From contig DLRR01000027.1 of assembly GCA_002500605.1 (NCBI GenBank), forward strand, positions 35,028-99,027: a stretch of DNA of 64,000 nucleotides, given 5' to 3'. Position 1 is the first letter of the stretch, and the number at the start of each line of letters is the position of its first letter. The notes beneath the pieces were generated by a model. It was not told the DNA's origin. It was given only the letters and a program-made list of their open reading frames with translations, and did not search any database. Origin of the DNA: Nitrospinaceae bacterium UBA7883. Its GTDB lineage: Bacteria > Nitrospinota_A > UBA7883. Shown here piece after piece: positions 19,384 to 28,369 of the stretch. The position numbers were made by a program, and so were the translations under genes.

Positions 19384-19731
19384 ATGTTGCGGTATATAGT
19401 GGATGGTGAGGATGGAAAGGAAACTTGCGGACCGGTATCTGTGTCGGATGCACAAGTTCTTTACGCTAAAGGAATAATTACTGACGAGACGCTAGTTGGT
19501 GGAGAAGGCATGTCACTTTTCCGCCAGTTGAAAGATACAGACCTGTTTGATCAAGTAACCACACTAACTTTTAAAAAGCACGTTTACGAAAAAGAAAATG
19601 TAAACCCAACGCCATCAGTTGAAGCACCACCACCAGTGGAAGAAAGTTGTTGCACCGGGAGCACTTGTTCAATATTAAGCGTTGTGGCGGTTATTATAGT
19701 AGTGTTGCTTGGTATTTTACTATGTGCTTAA
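19384..19731 (+). CDS. Small membrane-anchored protein with GYF_2-like domain
   Basis: A 115-residue protein. Residues 1-52 resemble the bacterial GYF_2 domain, with the pattern Y-x(9)-GPVS followed by a helix, then DETLVGGEGM where the family has a DTLVWREGM-like block. A proline-rich linker (73-86) leads to CCTGSTC (89-95) and a single C-terminal transmembrane helix (96-114) ending at the C-terminus. This architecture suggests a tail-anchored protein with its domain in the cytosol. The AGGGGGC ribosome site is strong. Its position after aclBA may be incidental, as 211 bases separate them. Function is unknown. Confidence 0.65.
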   Translation: MLRYIVDGEDGKETCGPVSVSDAQVLYAKGIITDETLVGGEGMSLFRQLKDTDLFDQVTTLTFKKHVYEKENVNPTPSVEAPPPVEESCCTGSTCSILSVVAVIIVVLLGILLCA

Positions 19732-19909
19732 GTTTTAGCCAATGGTAGTCGTTGGCACTCTTAGGAAGATTTTATTTCTACAGATGAGTGCATAGTTTAG
19801 TTAAAGAGCCCAGGCATGCCCGGGATATAGTTACACTGGCTTTGAATAACAGAGTGCAGATGACTTGTTTTGCTGGGGCCCAATGAAATCAACGGGCACT
19901 ACATAATTG

Positions 19910-21085
19910 ATGGGAAAATTAATACCTTCTGCTCTTCTTTTCTTTATTTCTTTTCTTAGTTGTAGTGGTGATCCGTTAGCTAAGATTGAGAAAATGAGTG
20001 ATGTCCCATGCACAAACCGAGAAGGTGATAGCCAGCTCGGGTCTGGTATGGACTCTACAGGTACAGCAACGAAGATAGGTGCCACTGTGGAGTCGCGCCC
20101 TAATGTAAATCTACCATATGTGGTGCACGAGCCGCCCGGAGATCCAATCGCGGTTTTAGTTGTAATTCCTGGTGGCGAAGGTAAGGCCTTTACTGGCTCA
20201 GGAGCATCCTTGAGGGCATCGCAGGTGTTTCTTATTAAGAACGCAGATGTGCTGACTGAAGCAGGGTTTAAGGTGGTATCAGTTAGTATGCCTTCGGATA
20301 TGGATTCGGCTACCAATTCGGAGTTCTACGCTTACAGAGTTTCGGTTAAACAGTCTGTGGACATTGCTCAGTTGCTAACAGTTGAAAACAAAAGCAATAA
20401 GCCTGTTCTATTGGCTGGGACTAGCAGAGGAACCATTGCTCTGATCCCAAATAGTGCACTTGCCCTAGGGGTTGCCTTTTCATCTACAAGTTCATTGGTG
20501 GCTGGTTCAGACTCATCGCAGCGAGCTTCCTCCCTAAGTTCCGAAGCCCATATTTTGCAGAATTCAAATGATCTTTGCTCTTCTACAAGTCCGGCCAACG
20601 CAAACTTCATATACTCGGAGTTGCTTGTTGCTGGGAAATCATGTACTGGTGACATGGTATCTGGAGGATTCGAAGAACCAGGTGCAGATCCATGCGGTCC
20701 ACAGTCTTATCATGGTTACTACGGCATAGAAAACTGCGCCACGCAAACCATTGTAAGATGGGCCAATGGGGTTCTAGAGAAATTTGCCACTAATAATTTA
20801 CAACCGAAAGCCAATGCATATCATCACTCATCTGCAGTCGTATCTGGGAATACGACAAGCTTTTCTTTGGCTAATTCTGCCAGTGATCCTAACGGAGACA
20901 CTGTAGCCTTTGCTGTTCCTTTTGAGACCTCCATGTTGGGTGGATCAGTATCTATTACAACTAATGGTCAGGTGGTTTACATGGCGCCAAATGACAAGGC
21001 TGGTTACTTGGATATGTTCGTCTACGTTGTAAATGACTCACTAGGAGGTCGAGGCAGGGCAGTAGTTACAATAGCAGTGCAATAG
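19910..21085 (+). CDS. Secreted lipoprotein with alpha/beta-hydrolase domain and C-terminal Ig/cadherin-like domain
   Basis: The N-terminus has a hydrophobic signal and lipobox FLSC with Cys18, so it should be lipid-anchored in the envelope. The middle resembles an alpha/beta hydrolase: AVLVVIPGGEGKAF gives the first strand and oxyanion region, and LAGTSRGT is a GxSxG-like nucleophile elbow (Ser about 172). A His in PQSYHGYYGIE could be catalytic. The last 75 residues (SASDPNGDTVAFAV ... GYLDMFVYVVND) resemble a cadherin-like/Big tandem-type domain common in surface proteins. I place the start at the ATG at 19910, not the TTG just before. The substrate is unknown. It is convergent with the ABC permease gene. 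Confidence 0.7.
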   Translation: MGKLIPSALLFFISFLSCSGDPLAKIEKMSDVPCTNREGDSQLGSGMDSTGTATKIGATVESRPNVNLPYVVHEPPGDPIAVLVVIPGGEGKAFTGSGASLRASQVFLIKNADVLTEAGFKVVSVSMPSDMDSATNSEFYAYRVSVKQSVDIAQLLTVENKSNKPVLLAGTSRGTIALIPNSALALGVAFSSTSSLVAGSDSSQRASSLSSEAHILQNSNDLCSSTSPANANFIYSELLVAGKSCTGDMVSGGFEEPGADPCGPQSYHGYYGIENCATQTIVRWANGVLEKFATNNLQPKANAYHHSSAVVSGNTTSFSLANSASDPNGDTVAFAVPFETSMLGGSVSITTNGQVVYMAPNDKAGYLDMFVYVVNDSLGGRGRAVVTIAVQ

Positions 21086-21120
21086 TCCTTTTGATTGGTT
21101 TTAAACCTATTTCGCCTTCT

Positions 21121-21909
21121 CTAAATATTTTCTGCAAACAGATTTTTATCTTTTTGAAACTTCCAAAACCCAAGCACTGAGAAACCAATGCCTATGATTA
21201 CCACACCAAAAATTGCGATGAGGTGTGGTGTTGTTCCGTTGATGAAAATATCTTGATAGCCAATTGTCATAATTGCCATAGGGTTTATGTAAAAAGTGAA
21301 GTGAAATTCCTCTGGAACTGATGTTGTTGGGTAAAGGATGGGGCAAATAAAAAACCATAGCACAATGAAGTTAGCCAAAATGTGTTGAACATCTCGAAAT
21401 CGAACATTTATAGAGGCAAAAAAATATACTAATCCAATAGTGAAAATTAGTTGGGCCAACATTAGTAGGGGTAGCCAAAGCATTGCAGGGGTGTACGCTA
21501 CTTGATAATAAAGCATGAACAACAGTAGCAATGGTAAGCTAAATAGATAGTTGAACAGGTTTGAAACAATCTTGACCATGGGAAGTATTTCGGCTGGGAA
21601 CATTGATTTTGTTATTAGATTGCCAGATGCAGTAATAGAATTTACACCCTCCATGATGGAGGAAGAGAACCATAGCCATGGTAATAGTCCAGTGAACATG
21701 AACACCGCGTAGTTCTCCACTTGTATTCGCATGTAGACTGAAAACACCAGTGCATAGACCATTAGAAGTAGAAGTGGATTTAATAACGTCCAAAACATTC
21801 CAAGAGTGGAGCCACGGTACCGAGCTTTTAATTCTTTAGAAACAAGACTCCATATAAGCTCTCTATATTTGTACAAAGAGGTCACGCTATCAAATAATGC
21901 TTCTTTCAT
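21121..21909 (-). CDS. ABC-2 type polysaccharide export permease
   Basis: Inner-membrane permease of the Wzm/TagG type, which exports undecaprenyl-linked O-antigen, teichoic acid or capsule precursors. The N-terminal WSLVSKELKARYRGSTLGMF is the family signature, followed by about six membrane helices over 262 residues. The partner ATPase (Wzt/TagH) normally sits next door, but it is absent on both sides: lipoprotein gene downstream, CoA-binding gene upstream. The partner must be encoded elsewhere or the permease may be idle. lpxB and rmlA nearby fit a cell-surface theme. Confidence 0.88.
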   Translation of the reverse strand: MKEALFDSVTSLYKYRELIWSLVSKELKARYRGSTLGMFWTLLNPLLLLMVYALVFSVYMRIQVENYAVFMFTGLLPWLWFSSSIMEGVNSITASGNLITKSMFPAEILPMVKIVSNLFNYLFSLPLLLLFMLYYQVAYTPAMLWLPLLMLAQLIFTIGLVYFFASINVRFRDVQHILANFIVLWFFICPILYPTTSVPEEFHFTFYINPMAIMTIGYQDIFINGTTPHLIAIFGVVIIGIGFSVLGFWKFQKDKNLFAENI

Positions 21910-21919
21910 AATGTGGTGT

Positions 21920-22375
21920 TCAAGGTTTTGTCATAAGGCGGTGTTCAATCATTATACAGCGGTTCTGAGTCACGGTTATGCCAGCTTTCCTAAATCTTTT
22001 AGCTGCACTATTGTTAACTATCCCAAGTTGGAACCATACATGTTTTGGTTTTTTTTCTATGATTTCGTCTGCTAGTTCATCGATAGCGGTTGGCTTTCTG
22101 AATATGTTAATAATATCAATACAGTTTGGTATTTCTGTTAGATTTGGATAGGCCTTTTCATTTTCCCACTCTTTTAGCCTAGGGTTTACTGGGATAATAT
22201 GGTAACCATGGCCTTTTAAGTATAGTCCCACCTCAAGCGATGCCCTGCCAGGCTTATTGGACATTCCAATAATCGCGATTGTTCTCGATTCCTTTAGTAT
22301 TTTTATTACTTCATTAGGTGTTGTGTTTATTGCTGATAGGGTTGTCTTTTCGATTGTAATTGATGAATTGGGCAC
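21920..22375 (-). CDS. CoA-binding domain protein (YccU-like)
   Basis: A 151-residue single-domain Rossmann protein. The SRTIAIIGMSNKPGRAS stretch and GYHIIPVNPRLKEW match the CoA_binding_2 family; VWFQLGIVNNSAAKRF and QNRCIMIEHRL complete it. It is related to the N-terminal CoA-binding part of acyl-CoA synthetases, but has no catalytic domain. The cellular role is not known for the family. It lies 10 bases upstream of the ABC permease and 8 bases downstream of the anti-sigma gene, so it may share their transcript. Confidence 0.88.
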   Translation of the reverse strand: MPNSSITIEKTTLSAINTTPNEVIKILKESRTIAIIGMSNKPGRASLEVGLYLKGHGYHIIPVNPRLKEWENEKAYPNLTEIPNCIDIINIFRKPTAIDELADEIIEKKPKHVWFQLGIVNNSAAKRFRKAGITVTQNRCIMIEHRLMTKP

Positions 22376-22383
22376 GATGAATT

Positions 22384-22617
22384 CTATTTCAAGTTTTTTC
22401 GTAAAAAACTTTGCAGACTACGTGATACAGGCTCTGGTATGTCATGCGATTGCTGGGCGTATCCTTCGAACATTTGTATTGTCTTTTTTAGAGTGTTTAC
22501 AAAGGCCCAACACGGTTCGCAGTCTTCGATATGCTCTTCGATTTCCCGGCAAAGGTTCGGGTCTACTTCCTTGTCAATATAATCACTAATTTTATCCATC
22601 AGCTCTTGGCAGTTCAT
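22384..22617 (-). CDS. Zinc-binding anti-sigma factor (ZAS type), soluble
   Basis: A 77-residue protein with the complete ZAS zinc motif: Cys3, then 25 residues, then His29-x3-Cys33-x2-Cys36 (HIEDCEPC). No transmembrane segment follows, so it would act in the cytosol. Its start overlaps the stop of the ECF sigma gene by 4 bases (ATGA), the usual arrangement for a sigma and its own anti-sigma. In characterised relatives such as RsrA, oxidation of the zinc thiolates releases the sigma factor. Redox control is therefore an inference here. Confidence 0.88.
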   Translation of the reverse strand: MNCQELMDKISDYIDKEVDPNLCREIEEHIEDCEPCWAFVNTLKKTIQMFEGYAQQSHDIPEPVSRSLQSFLRKNLK

Positions 22618-23258
22618 TTTACTATATCCATCTTTGCTATTTCAGTTGATCCATCAAAATACTCTGTTAAAGCCTCTCTTACGAAAAGCCTGGCCCTATG
22701 TAACCTAGATTTAACGGCCGGAACTGACATATCAAGGATTCCGGCAATATCCATATTAGTGAATCCTTCAATATCTTTAAGTATTAGTACTATTCTCTTG
22801 TCTTCTGGCAATTCGCTAATGGTTTTTTCGATTATTAATCTTATCTCATCATTTGTATACATCAATGATGGGTTTTTTGACCAATCAACAATTTCACGTG
22901 TCATTTCTGAACCGTCATAATTGATAGGCTTGTCTATTGAAACAGAGCGCATTCTCTTCCGTTTTCTGATTTTCATTAGACAATTGTTGGTTGCAATTTT
23001 CATTAGCCATGTTGAGAATGCAGAATCTCCACGAAATGTTGAAAGCGATTTGTATACTTGGACAAAAGTCTCTTGCAAAACGTCTTCAGCATCTTCTTGG
23101 CTATTTAAATATTTTAGGCAGTGATTGTATATTCGGGTCTCGAATTTATGCACAAGTTCTTCGAAGGCTTCATAGTCCCCTTCTTTTATTTTCTCAATAA
23201 GAAGGTTATCAGCTATAGCGCCTGGGGTCTTAGCCTTAGCTTTAAAGGTACCCTTCAT
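22614..23258 (-). CDS. ECF-type RNA polymerase sigma factor
   Basis: Group 4 sigma factor of 214 residues. Region 2 runs about residues 24-95 (YNHCLKYLNSQEDAEDVLQE, then FRGDSAFSTWLMKIATN). Region 4 runs about 140-195 (LPEDKRIVLILKDIEGF, MDIAGILDMSVPAVKSRLHRAR). The RpoE-like sequence and the coupled zinc anti-sigma suggest a stress regulon. An autoregulatory promoter upstream is likely by analogy, but I cannot identify it with confidence. The target genes are unknown; the downstream CoA-binding protein is a candidate. Confidence 0.95.
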   Translation of the reverse strand: MKGTFKAKAKTPGAIADNLLIEKIKEGDYEAFEELVHKFETRIYNHCLKYLNSQEDAEDVLQETFVQVYKSLSTFRGDSAFSTWLMKIATNNCLMKIRKRKRMRSVSIDKPINYDGSEMTREIVDWSKNPSLMYTNDEIRLIIEKTISELPEDKRIVLILKDIEGFTNMDIAGILDMSVPAVKSRLHRARLFVREALTEYFDGSTEIAKMDIVK

Positions 23259-23397
23259 TTTATGGTGTCTTTCTCAATACACAAAATTATGCTAAATCAT
23301 ACCATGGACCAACGTTACTTTTAGCAGCTATCAATAATTAAATGAATTAGTACGGTTTAATTACAAAGAGGCTACTTAGCTTGTGTTTGGTCGGTTT

Positions 23398-24531
23398 TTA
23401 CTTTTTCAAATGTTCAATAATGTTTAATGCTGCGCGCTCTGATGCTCCACTTTTACCTAAAGATCGCTTCACTTTCTCGAGATTTTCTTTCATCACATAC
23501 ATTTTCTTAGGGTCTGACAGGTAATCCAATGCCACGTTAGCCATTGCTTTCGGTGTCATGTTCCATTGCAATAGCTCAGGAATGAACTCTTTGCTTGCGA
23601 GGAGGTTTGGTAGTCCGGAATACTTTATATAAACCAATGATTTTGCAAGTATATATGAAAAAAGATCGGACTTATAAACAATTTGCATGGGGCAACCAGA
23701 GATTGTGGCTTGTAGAGTAGAGGTTCCAGATTTACATATTAGGTAGTCACAGGCACTCATGACTTCCCAACTGCGGTCATGTGCGATTGATATTGTTTCC
23801 TCAGGATCGTTTATATGATTTTGTATAAATTTTAGATCTATAGACCTTGGGCATGCAATTAAAACTTTTACCTTCTTTTGGTGTTGGATAAGCTTTGCCG
23901 CTTTCAGCATCAGCGGTAGCATCCGGTTTATTTCACTTTGACGTGATCCTGGGAAAAGACCAAGTACCGTTTGACTAGGTTCGGCGCCAAATTGCTGCCT
24001 TAACGAGTCTCGATCTTGAATTTGTTCAAACTCGTCGCACAGCGGATGACCAACAAACTTAGCGTTAATCCCGTGTCTTAAATAATAGTCTTCTTCAAAA
24101 GGGAAGACCACTAGCATCTGATCAATATATTTTCTGACTGCCCGAAGCCGATACCTTCGCCAGGCCCAGAATTGTGGACACACGTAGTAATATACTGGTA
24201 TACCAGCAACATTCGCTGTTTTAGCTACTCGCATGTTAAAATCTGGATAGTCGATTAGAATTACTGCGTCATAATTTCCATCGCTTACACGATTCTTTAT
24301 TTCCCCAAGCACCATCAGGAAAAATCGTAACCTCCTAAGCATGGAGGCTACACCTATTGATGCCATCTGACTTATGTCAAAAAAAGTATTCATTCCTGCG
24401 GTGCGACACCTGGGTCCCCCAATGCCATCGATTTCTACACCTGGCAACATTTTTGTTAAATGATGTATAAGCTTGCCGGCATATACATCTCCAGACTCTT
24501 CTCCAGTTATTAGTAAGATTCTTTTGTTCAT
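23398..24531 (-). CDS. lpxB: Lipid-A-disaccharide synthase
   Basis: Joins UDP-2,3-diacylglucosamine and lipid X to form the lipid A disaccharide at the inner membrane. The 377-residue protein begins with ITGEESGDVYAG and contains DYPDFNMRVAK, YYVCPQFWAWRRYR and the glycosyltransferase motif KSGTSTLQAT. This is firm evidence of LPS and an outer membrane. The usual lpxA, lpxD and fabZ neighbours are absent, so lpxB is separated from the main lipid A cluster. Confidence 0.96.
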   Translation of the reverse strand: MNKRILLITGEESGDVYAGKLIHHLTKMLPGVEIDGIGGPRCRTAGMNTFFDISQMASIGVASMLRRLRFFLMVLGEIKNRVSDGNYDAVILIDYPDFNMRVAKTANVAGIPVYYYVCPQFWAWRRYRLRAVRKYIDQMLVVFPFEEDYYLRHGINAKFVGHPLCDEFEQIQDRDSLRQQFGAEPSQTVLGLFPGSRQSEINRMLPLMLKAAKLIQHQKKVKVLIACPRSIDLKFIQNHINDPEETISIAHDRSWEVMSACDYLICKSGTSTLQATISGCPMQIVYKSDLFSYILAKSLVYIKYSGLPNLLASKEFIPELLQWNMTPKAMANVALDYLSDPKKMYVMKENLEKVKRSLGKSGASERAALNIIEHLKK

Positions 24532-24634
24532 GAATCGTTATTGGCTGGACCATGCCTTTTCTGAATCTTTTCAGTCATATTAAAATAGTTCCATCATTTG
24601 TGTTGTTAAATCCAAAGAGAGAAAAAATAGACGG

Positions 24635-25513
24635 TTATGGCAAATCGTCTTTAAGAATACGTAGTAAGTACTTTCCATAATCACTAGTTTTAATCTCATC
24701 ACCCAGACGCTCAAGTTGGTTTGCGTTTATATACCCCATTCGCCAGGCGATTTCTTCAGGGCATGAAATTTTAAGCCCTTGTCGATTTTCAAATGTCTCA
24801 ATGTAGTTGGCCGACTGTATGAGAGTTTCTGGCGAACCTGCGTCAAGCCAGGCTACTCCTCTGCCAAGAAGTTCTACGGTAAGTAGGCCTTTATCTAAAT
24901 ATGCCCTATTCACATCTGTAATTTCCAACTCACCACGGATCGACGGTTTGATGTTTGTGGCGATATCTACCACATTGTTATCGTAAAAATAAAGCCCTGT
25001 TACTGCCCAGTTTGACTTTGGATTAGATGGCTTTTCTTCGATGCTTTTCACTTTACCGTGTTTATCAAATGAAACTACTCCATACATCTCAGGATTTTTT
25101 ACTTTATATCCAAAAATCGTGGCACCAACCTCACTTGCAGCAGCAATTTGCATTCCTTCTACAATACCTTGGCCATGGAAGATGTTATCTCCTAGGATCA
25201 TACATACCGGATCTTTACCAATGAACTTCTTTGCTATGACAAACGCATGCGCCAGACCCAACGGGCGGGGCTGATTTTTATATTTTATTGATATGCCGAA
25301 CTTTGCACCATCACCTAATACTTTTTTAAAGCTTGGTAGGTCGTGAGGTGTGCTTATGAGTAAAATATCTTGAATTCCTGCCAGCATTAATGTGGACAGC
25401 GGATAATATATCATTGGCTTATCATATACAGGTAAAAGCTGTTTGCTAGTAACATCTGTGAGTGGTTTTAGTCTTGTGCCGGAGCCACCACCTAGTATTA
25501 TTCCTTTGCGCAT
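24635..25513 (-). CDS. rmlA: Glucose-1-phosphate thymidylyltransferase
   Basis: Makes dTDP-glucose from glucose 1-phosphate and dTTP, the first step to dTDP-rhamnose and other deoxysugars. The signature [20 protein letters not shown] is at the N-terminus, and DNIFHGQG and GVVSFD follow. The 292-residue length matches RmlA/RffH. rmlB, rmlC and rmlD are not adjacent. It is divergent from recG and about 100 bases upstream of lpxB on the same strand, consistent with surface polysaccharide synthesis. Confidence 0.94.
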   Translation of the reverse strand: MRKGIILGGGSGTRLKPLTDVTSKQLLPVYDKPMIYYPLSTLMLAGIQDILLISTPHDLPSFKKVLGDGAKFGISIKYKNQPRPLGLAHAFVIAKKFIGKDPVCMILGDNIFHGQGIVEGMQIAAASEVGATIFGYKVKNPEMYGVVSFDKHGKVKSIEEKPSNPKSNWAVTGLYFYDNNVVDIATNIKPSIRGELEITDVNRAYLDKGLLTVELLGRGVAWLDAGSPETLIQSANYIETFENRQGLKISCPEEIAWRMGYINANQLERLGDEIKTSDYGKYLLRILKDDLP

Positions 25514-25605
25514 TATTATTTTATTGAGGATTCCTGATTGCAGATAAAATTATAGTGATTGTACAACATTTGCTGTGAAAAGCATTTACAAGTTATTCTT
25601 GTAGT

Positions 25606-27723
25606 ATGAAGATGATACCTGAAATGGATAACCCGCTAAAGAAACCTGTTCAGTTTTTAAAAGGAGTTGGTCCAAAAAAAGCAGAACTTTTTGCTAAACT
25701 GGGCATAAGAACTGTTGCAGACATTTTATGGCATATTCCTTTGCGGTATGAAGATCGCCGTCAAATCAAAACCATTTCTCAACTTGAGATTGGTCGAACA
25801 GTGGTAGTTAGAGGTTTTGTAAAGACCGCTAATGCAATACCTAGGCGAGGCCGTGGTATGGTATTTGAGGTGCTATTTTCTGATAATACTGGTGTGGTAT
25901 CAGCCACTTGGTTTCATTTCTCTAAAAAAGCGATGGAAAAAAGATTTGTTCTAGGGTCAGAATGGATTGTCACGGGCAAAGCTTTTTTTAATAAATATCG
26001 TGGTTCTAAGTCCATGGTACACCCAGAAACCGAAAGTGTTACTAGTGATGAAGAGTTAACACAGCTCGGTCAAGTCATTCCCGTATATTCATTGACAGAA
26101 GGACTCAATCAGAGGGCTGTAAGAAAAGTAGTTAAATCTGCTTTGGCTCTGCTTAAGGAATTTCCGGATTTTGTTCCTGAACCAATTAACAGAAGCTTTA
26201 ACCTTCCTTCGTTAACACGCTGTATAAAACTTATACATGCTCCACCAGAAGATGTGAGCTTTGCTGAGTTAAATGAATTTGAGACTCCAGAACAAAAAAA
26301 ACTTATTTTTAACGAACTTTTTCTGCTCCAAGCCGGAATTGCTATCAAGCGAAATAAAGCGAAAGTTGATATTCCTGGGTCATCCATGAAAGTTAGCGGC
26401 GATCTATTAGATAAAATTAGGACTACCTTACCATTTAAGCTTACTGATGCTCAGGAACGTTGTCTTTCCGAAATTGCAAAAGATATGAGCCAGAATTCAC
26501 CCATGAACAGACTGTTGCAGGGAGATGTGGGTTCGGGTAAAACTGCAATCGCTTTTTCTGCAAGTCTTATTGCAGTGAGAAATAAAAAACAGGTGGCCAT
26601 CATGGCTCCAACTGAAATTCTGGCACGCCAACACTATAAAAATATAACAGCACTTTTAGGGAAAACACAGGTCTGTGTAAAGCTTTTAATCTCTGGGATG
26701 AAAGAAAAAGCAGAAACACTTTCACAGGTGGAGTCAGGTGCTGCCCATATAGTTATTGGTACCCATGCTATTATCCAGGAGGGAGTGTTGTTTAAATCGC
26801 TAGGACTAGCCGTAATAGATGAGCAGCATAGGTTTGGTGTGCAGCAAAGAGCCGATCTTTTTCATAAAGGTGATCACCCAAATGTATTAATAATGACTGC
26901 CACACCAATACCTAGAACCTTGAGTATGACGGTGTACGGTGACTTAGATATCTCTACAATAGATGAACTGCCACCAGGTCGTATACCGATTGAAACTAGG
27001 CTTTACACTAAAGAAAACAGAGTTTCTGCCATAGAAACCATTCGGTCTCAAGTGGTAAAAGGTAATCAAGCCTACATAGTTTACCCGCTAGTAGAAGAAA
27101 GTGAAAACCTTGATCTTCAGGCTGCCACAGTAATGTTTGCAGAACTACAGGAGACAGAATTTAAAGGAATGGTTCTTGGACTAATTCACGGTCGGATGAA
27201 GGGTGCGGAAAAGGATGAAGTGATTGAACGTTTTTCGAAAGGTGAGATAAACATTTTGGTTTCTACAACTGTTATTGAGGTTGGTGTGGACCAAACTAAT
27301 GCCACTGTAATGATGATAGAGCATGCTGAAATGTTTGGTTTAAGTCAGCTTCATCAGTTGAGGGGCAGGGTGGGTAGGGGTACAGAAAAATCGTACTGTC
27401 TTCTTATAGCAAATTTAAAGTCAGGCTCACCTGCTTGTGATCGACTCAAAATCATGGAAGGCACAGAGGATGGATTTAAAATAGCCGAAGCCGACCTTGC
27501 TCACCGGGGAGCAGGAGACTTTTTTGGTGCTCGGCAGTGGGGAGCACCTGAACTTAAAATCACCAATATATTTAGAGACCAAGATATTTTAAAGAAAGCT
27601 AAAAAAGCCGCGTTTTTACTGGTTGATCAAGACCCTGGTCTTGATAACAAAGCAAACCATGAGCTTTGTTCTACCATTAATCTAAAATGGAGAGAGAGAT
27701 TCCAGCTAGGAGAGATTGGGTGA
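25606..27723 (+). CDS. recG: ATP-dependent DNA helicase RecG
   Basis: Branch-migrates stalled replication forks and Holliday junctions. An N-terminal wedge/OB domain (about 10-160, FLKGVGPKKAELFAKLGI, then RYEDRRQI) precedes the helicase core with LQGDVGSGKTAIAF (motif I), VIDEQHRFGVQQR (DExH) and QLRGRVGRG (motif VI). With 705 residues it is of ordinary size. The first few codons contain three Met in quick succession, so the exact start is uncertain. Confidence 0.96.
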   Translation: MKMIPEMDNPLKKPVQFLKGVGPKKAELFAKLGIRTVADILWHIPLRYEDRRQIKTISQLEIGRTVVVRGFVKTANAIPRRGRGMVFEVLFSDNTGVVSATWFHFSKKAMEKRFVLGSEWIVTGKAFFNKYRGSKSMVHPETESVTSDEELTQLGQVIPVYSLTEGLNQRAVRKVVKSALALLKEFPDFVPEPINRSFNLPSLTRCIKLIHAPPEDVSFAELNEFETPEQKKLIFNELFLLQAGIAIKRNKAKVDIPGSSMKVSGDLLDKIRTTLPFKLTDAQERCLSEIAKDMSQNSPMNRLLQGDVGSGKTAIAFSASLIAVRNKKQVAIMAPTEILARQHYKNITALLGKTQVCVKLLISGMKEKAETLSQVESGAAHIVIGTHAIIQEGVLFKSLGLAVIDEQHRFGVQQRADLFHKGDHPNVLIMTATPIPRTLSMTVYGDLDISTIDELPPGRIPIETRLYTKENRVSAIETIRSQVVKGNQAYIVYPLVEESENLDLQAATVMFAELQETEFKGMVLGLIHGRMKGAEKDEVIERFSKGEINILVSTTVIEVGVDQTNATVMMIEHAEMFGLSQLHQLRGRVGRGTEKSYCLLIANLKSGSPACDRLKIMEGTEDGFKIAEADLAHRGAGDFFGARQWGAPELKITNIFRDQDILKKAKKAAFLLVDQDPGLDNKANHELCSTINLKWRERFQLGEIG

Positions 27724-27778
27724 ATCTTAGAAATAGAATAACTTTTTGCTCATAGTTACTATAAAGAAGATCACAGGA

Positions 27779-28111
27779 ATGACCAAGGTGACAAATATAA
27801 CTGACGAGAGTTTTCACGGAAAAGTTTTAGACTCGGATATCCCAGTCTTAGTTGATTTTTGGGCCGAGCGGTGCAAACCTTGTGAATTGATTGCTCCAGT
27901 TATAGAAGAACTTGCTGACGAATATACAGGAATGGTAAAGGTTGTAAAACTTAATACAGAACAATGCCCAAACATTACTTCAAAATACGGAATACGAATT
28001 ATCCCGGCGATACTACTTTTCAATTATGGGCAAGTGGTTGATAAGTTGGTTGGGGTTGTTCCAAAACAGGTAATTTCTGTAATGATAAAAAACCTGATTG
28101 AACCAAACTAG
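27779..28111 (+). CDS. Thioredoxin-like protein with CKPC active site
   Basis: A 110-residue thioredoxin fold aligned without gaps to E. coli TrxA around the active site: W28-A29-E30-R31-C32-K33-P34-C35. Trp31 and Gly33 of classic thioredoxin are replaced by Arg and Lys, giving CKPC. The cis-Pro loop reads RIIPAILLF, with Ala after Pro instead of Thr. These changes should alter redox potential and partner choice, so it is probably a specialised thioredoxin. I prefer the ATG at 27779 over one at 27746 because it yields the normal family length. It follows recG by 55 bases. Confidence 0.85.
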   Translation: MTKVTNITDESFHGKVLDSDIPVLVDFWAERCKPCELIAPVIEELADEYTGMVKVVKLNTEQCPNITSKYGIRIIPAILLFNYGQVVDKLVGVVPKQVISVMIKNLIEPN

Positions 28112-28369
28112 TAAATAACTTCGCAAAGAGTCTAATGATCCTGCACATACTGTCCATGCTAACCGATTCAGGTTAACACATATTAGGAAAATGCTCAGGA
28201 GTGCACTTTGACCTCATCGCATATCGAACGTATTTCATGGAATAATATAGAAATCCTATTTCTATCTAGTATGGTCTGTTGGAAACATTCATGACTAATC
28301 TACAGAAGAAGAATTTCTATATCAAAAAATATCTGATTGTAGGTAGTAACAAACTGAACCAGCGGAAAA

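Noticed and set aside
19809..19824. Near-palindrome CCCAGGCATGCCCGGG
   Set aside because: A perfect-centre palindrome without loop, no link to a promoter; likely chance.
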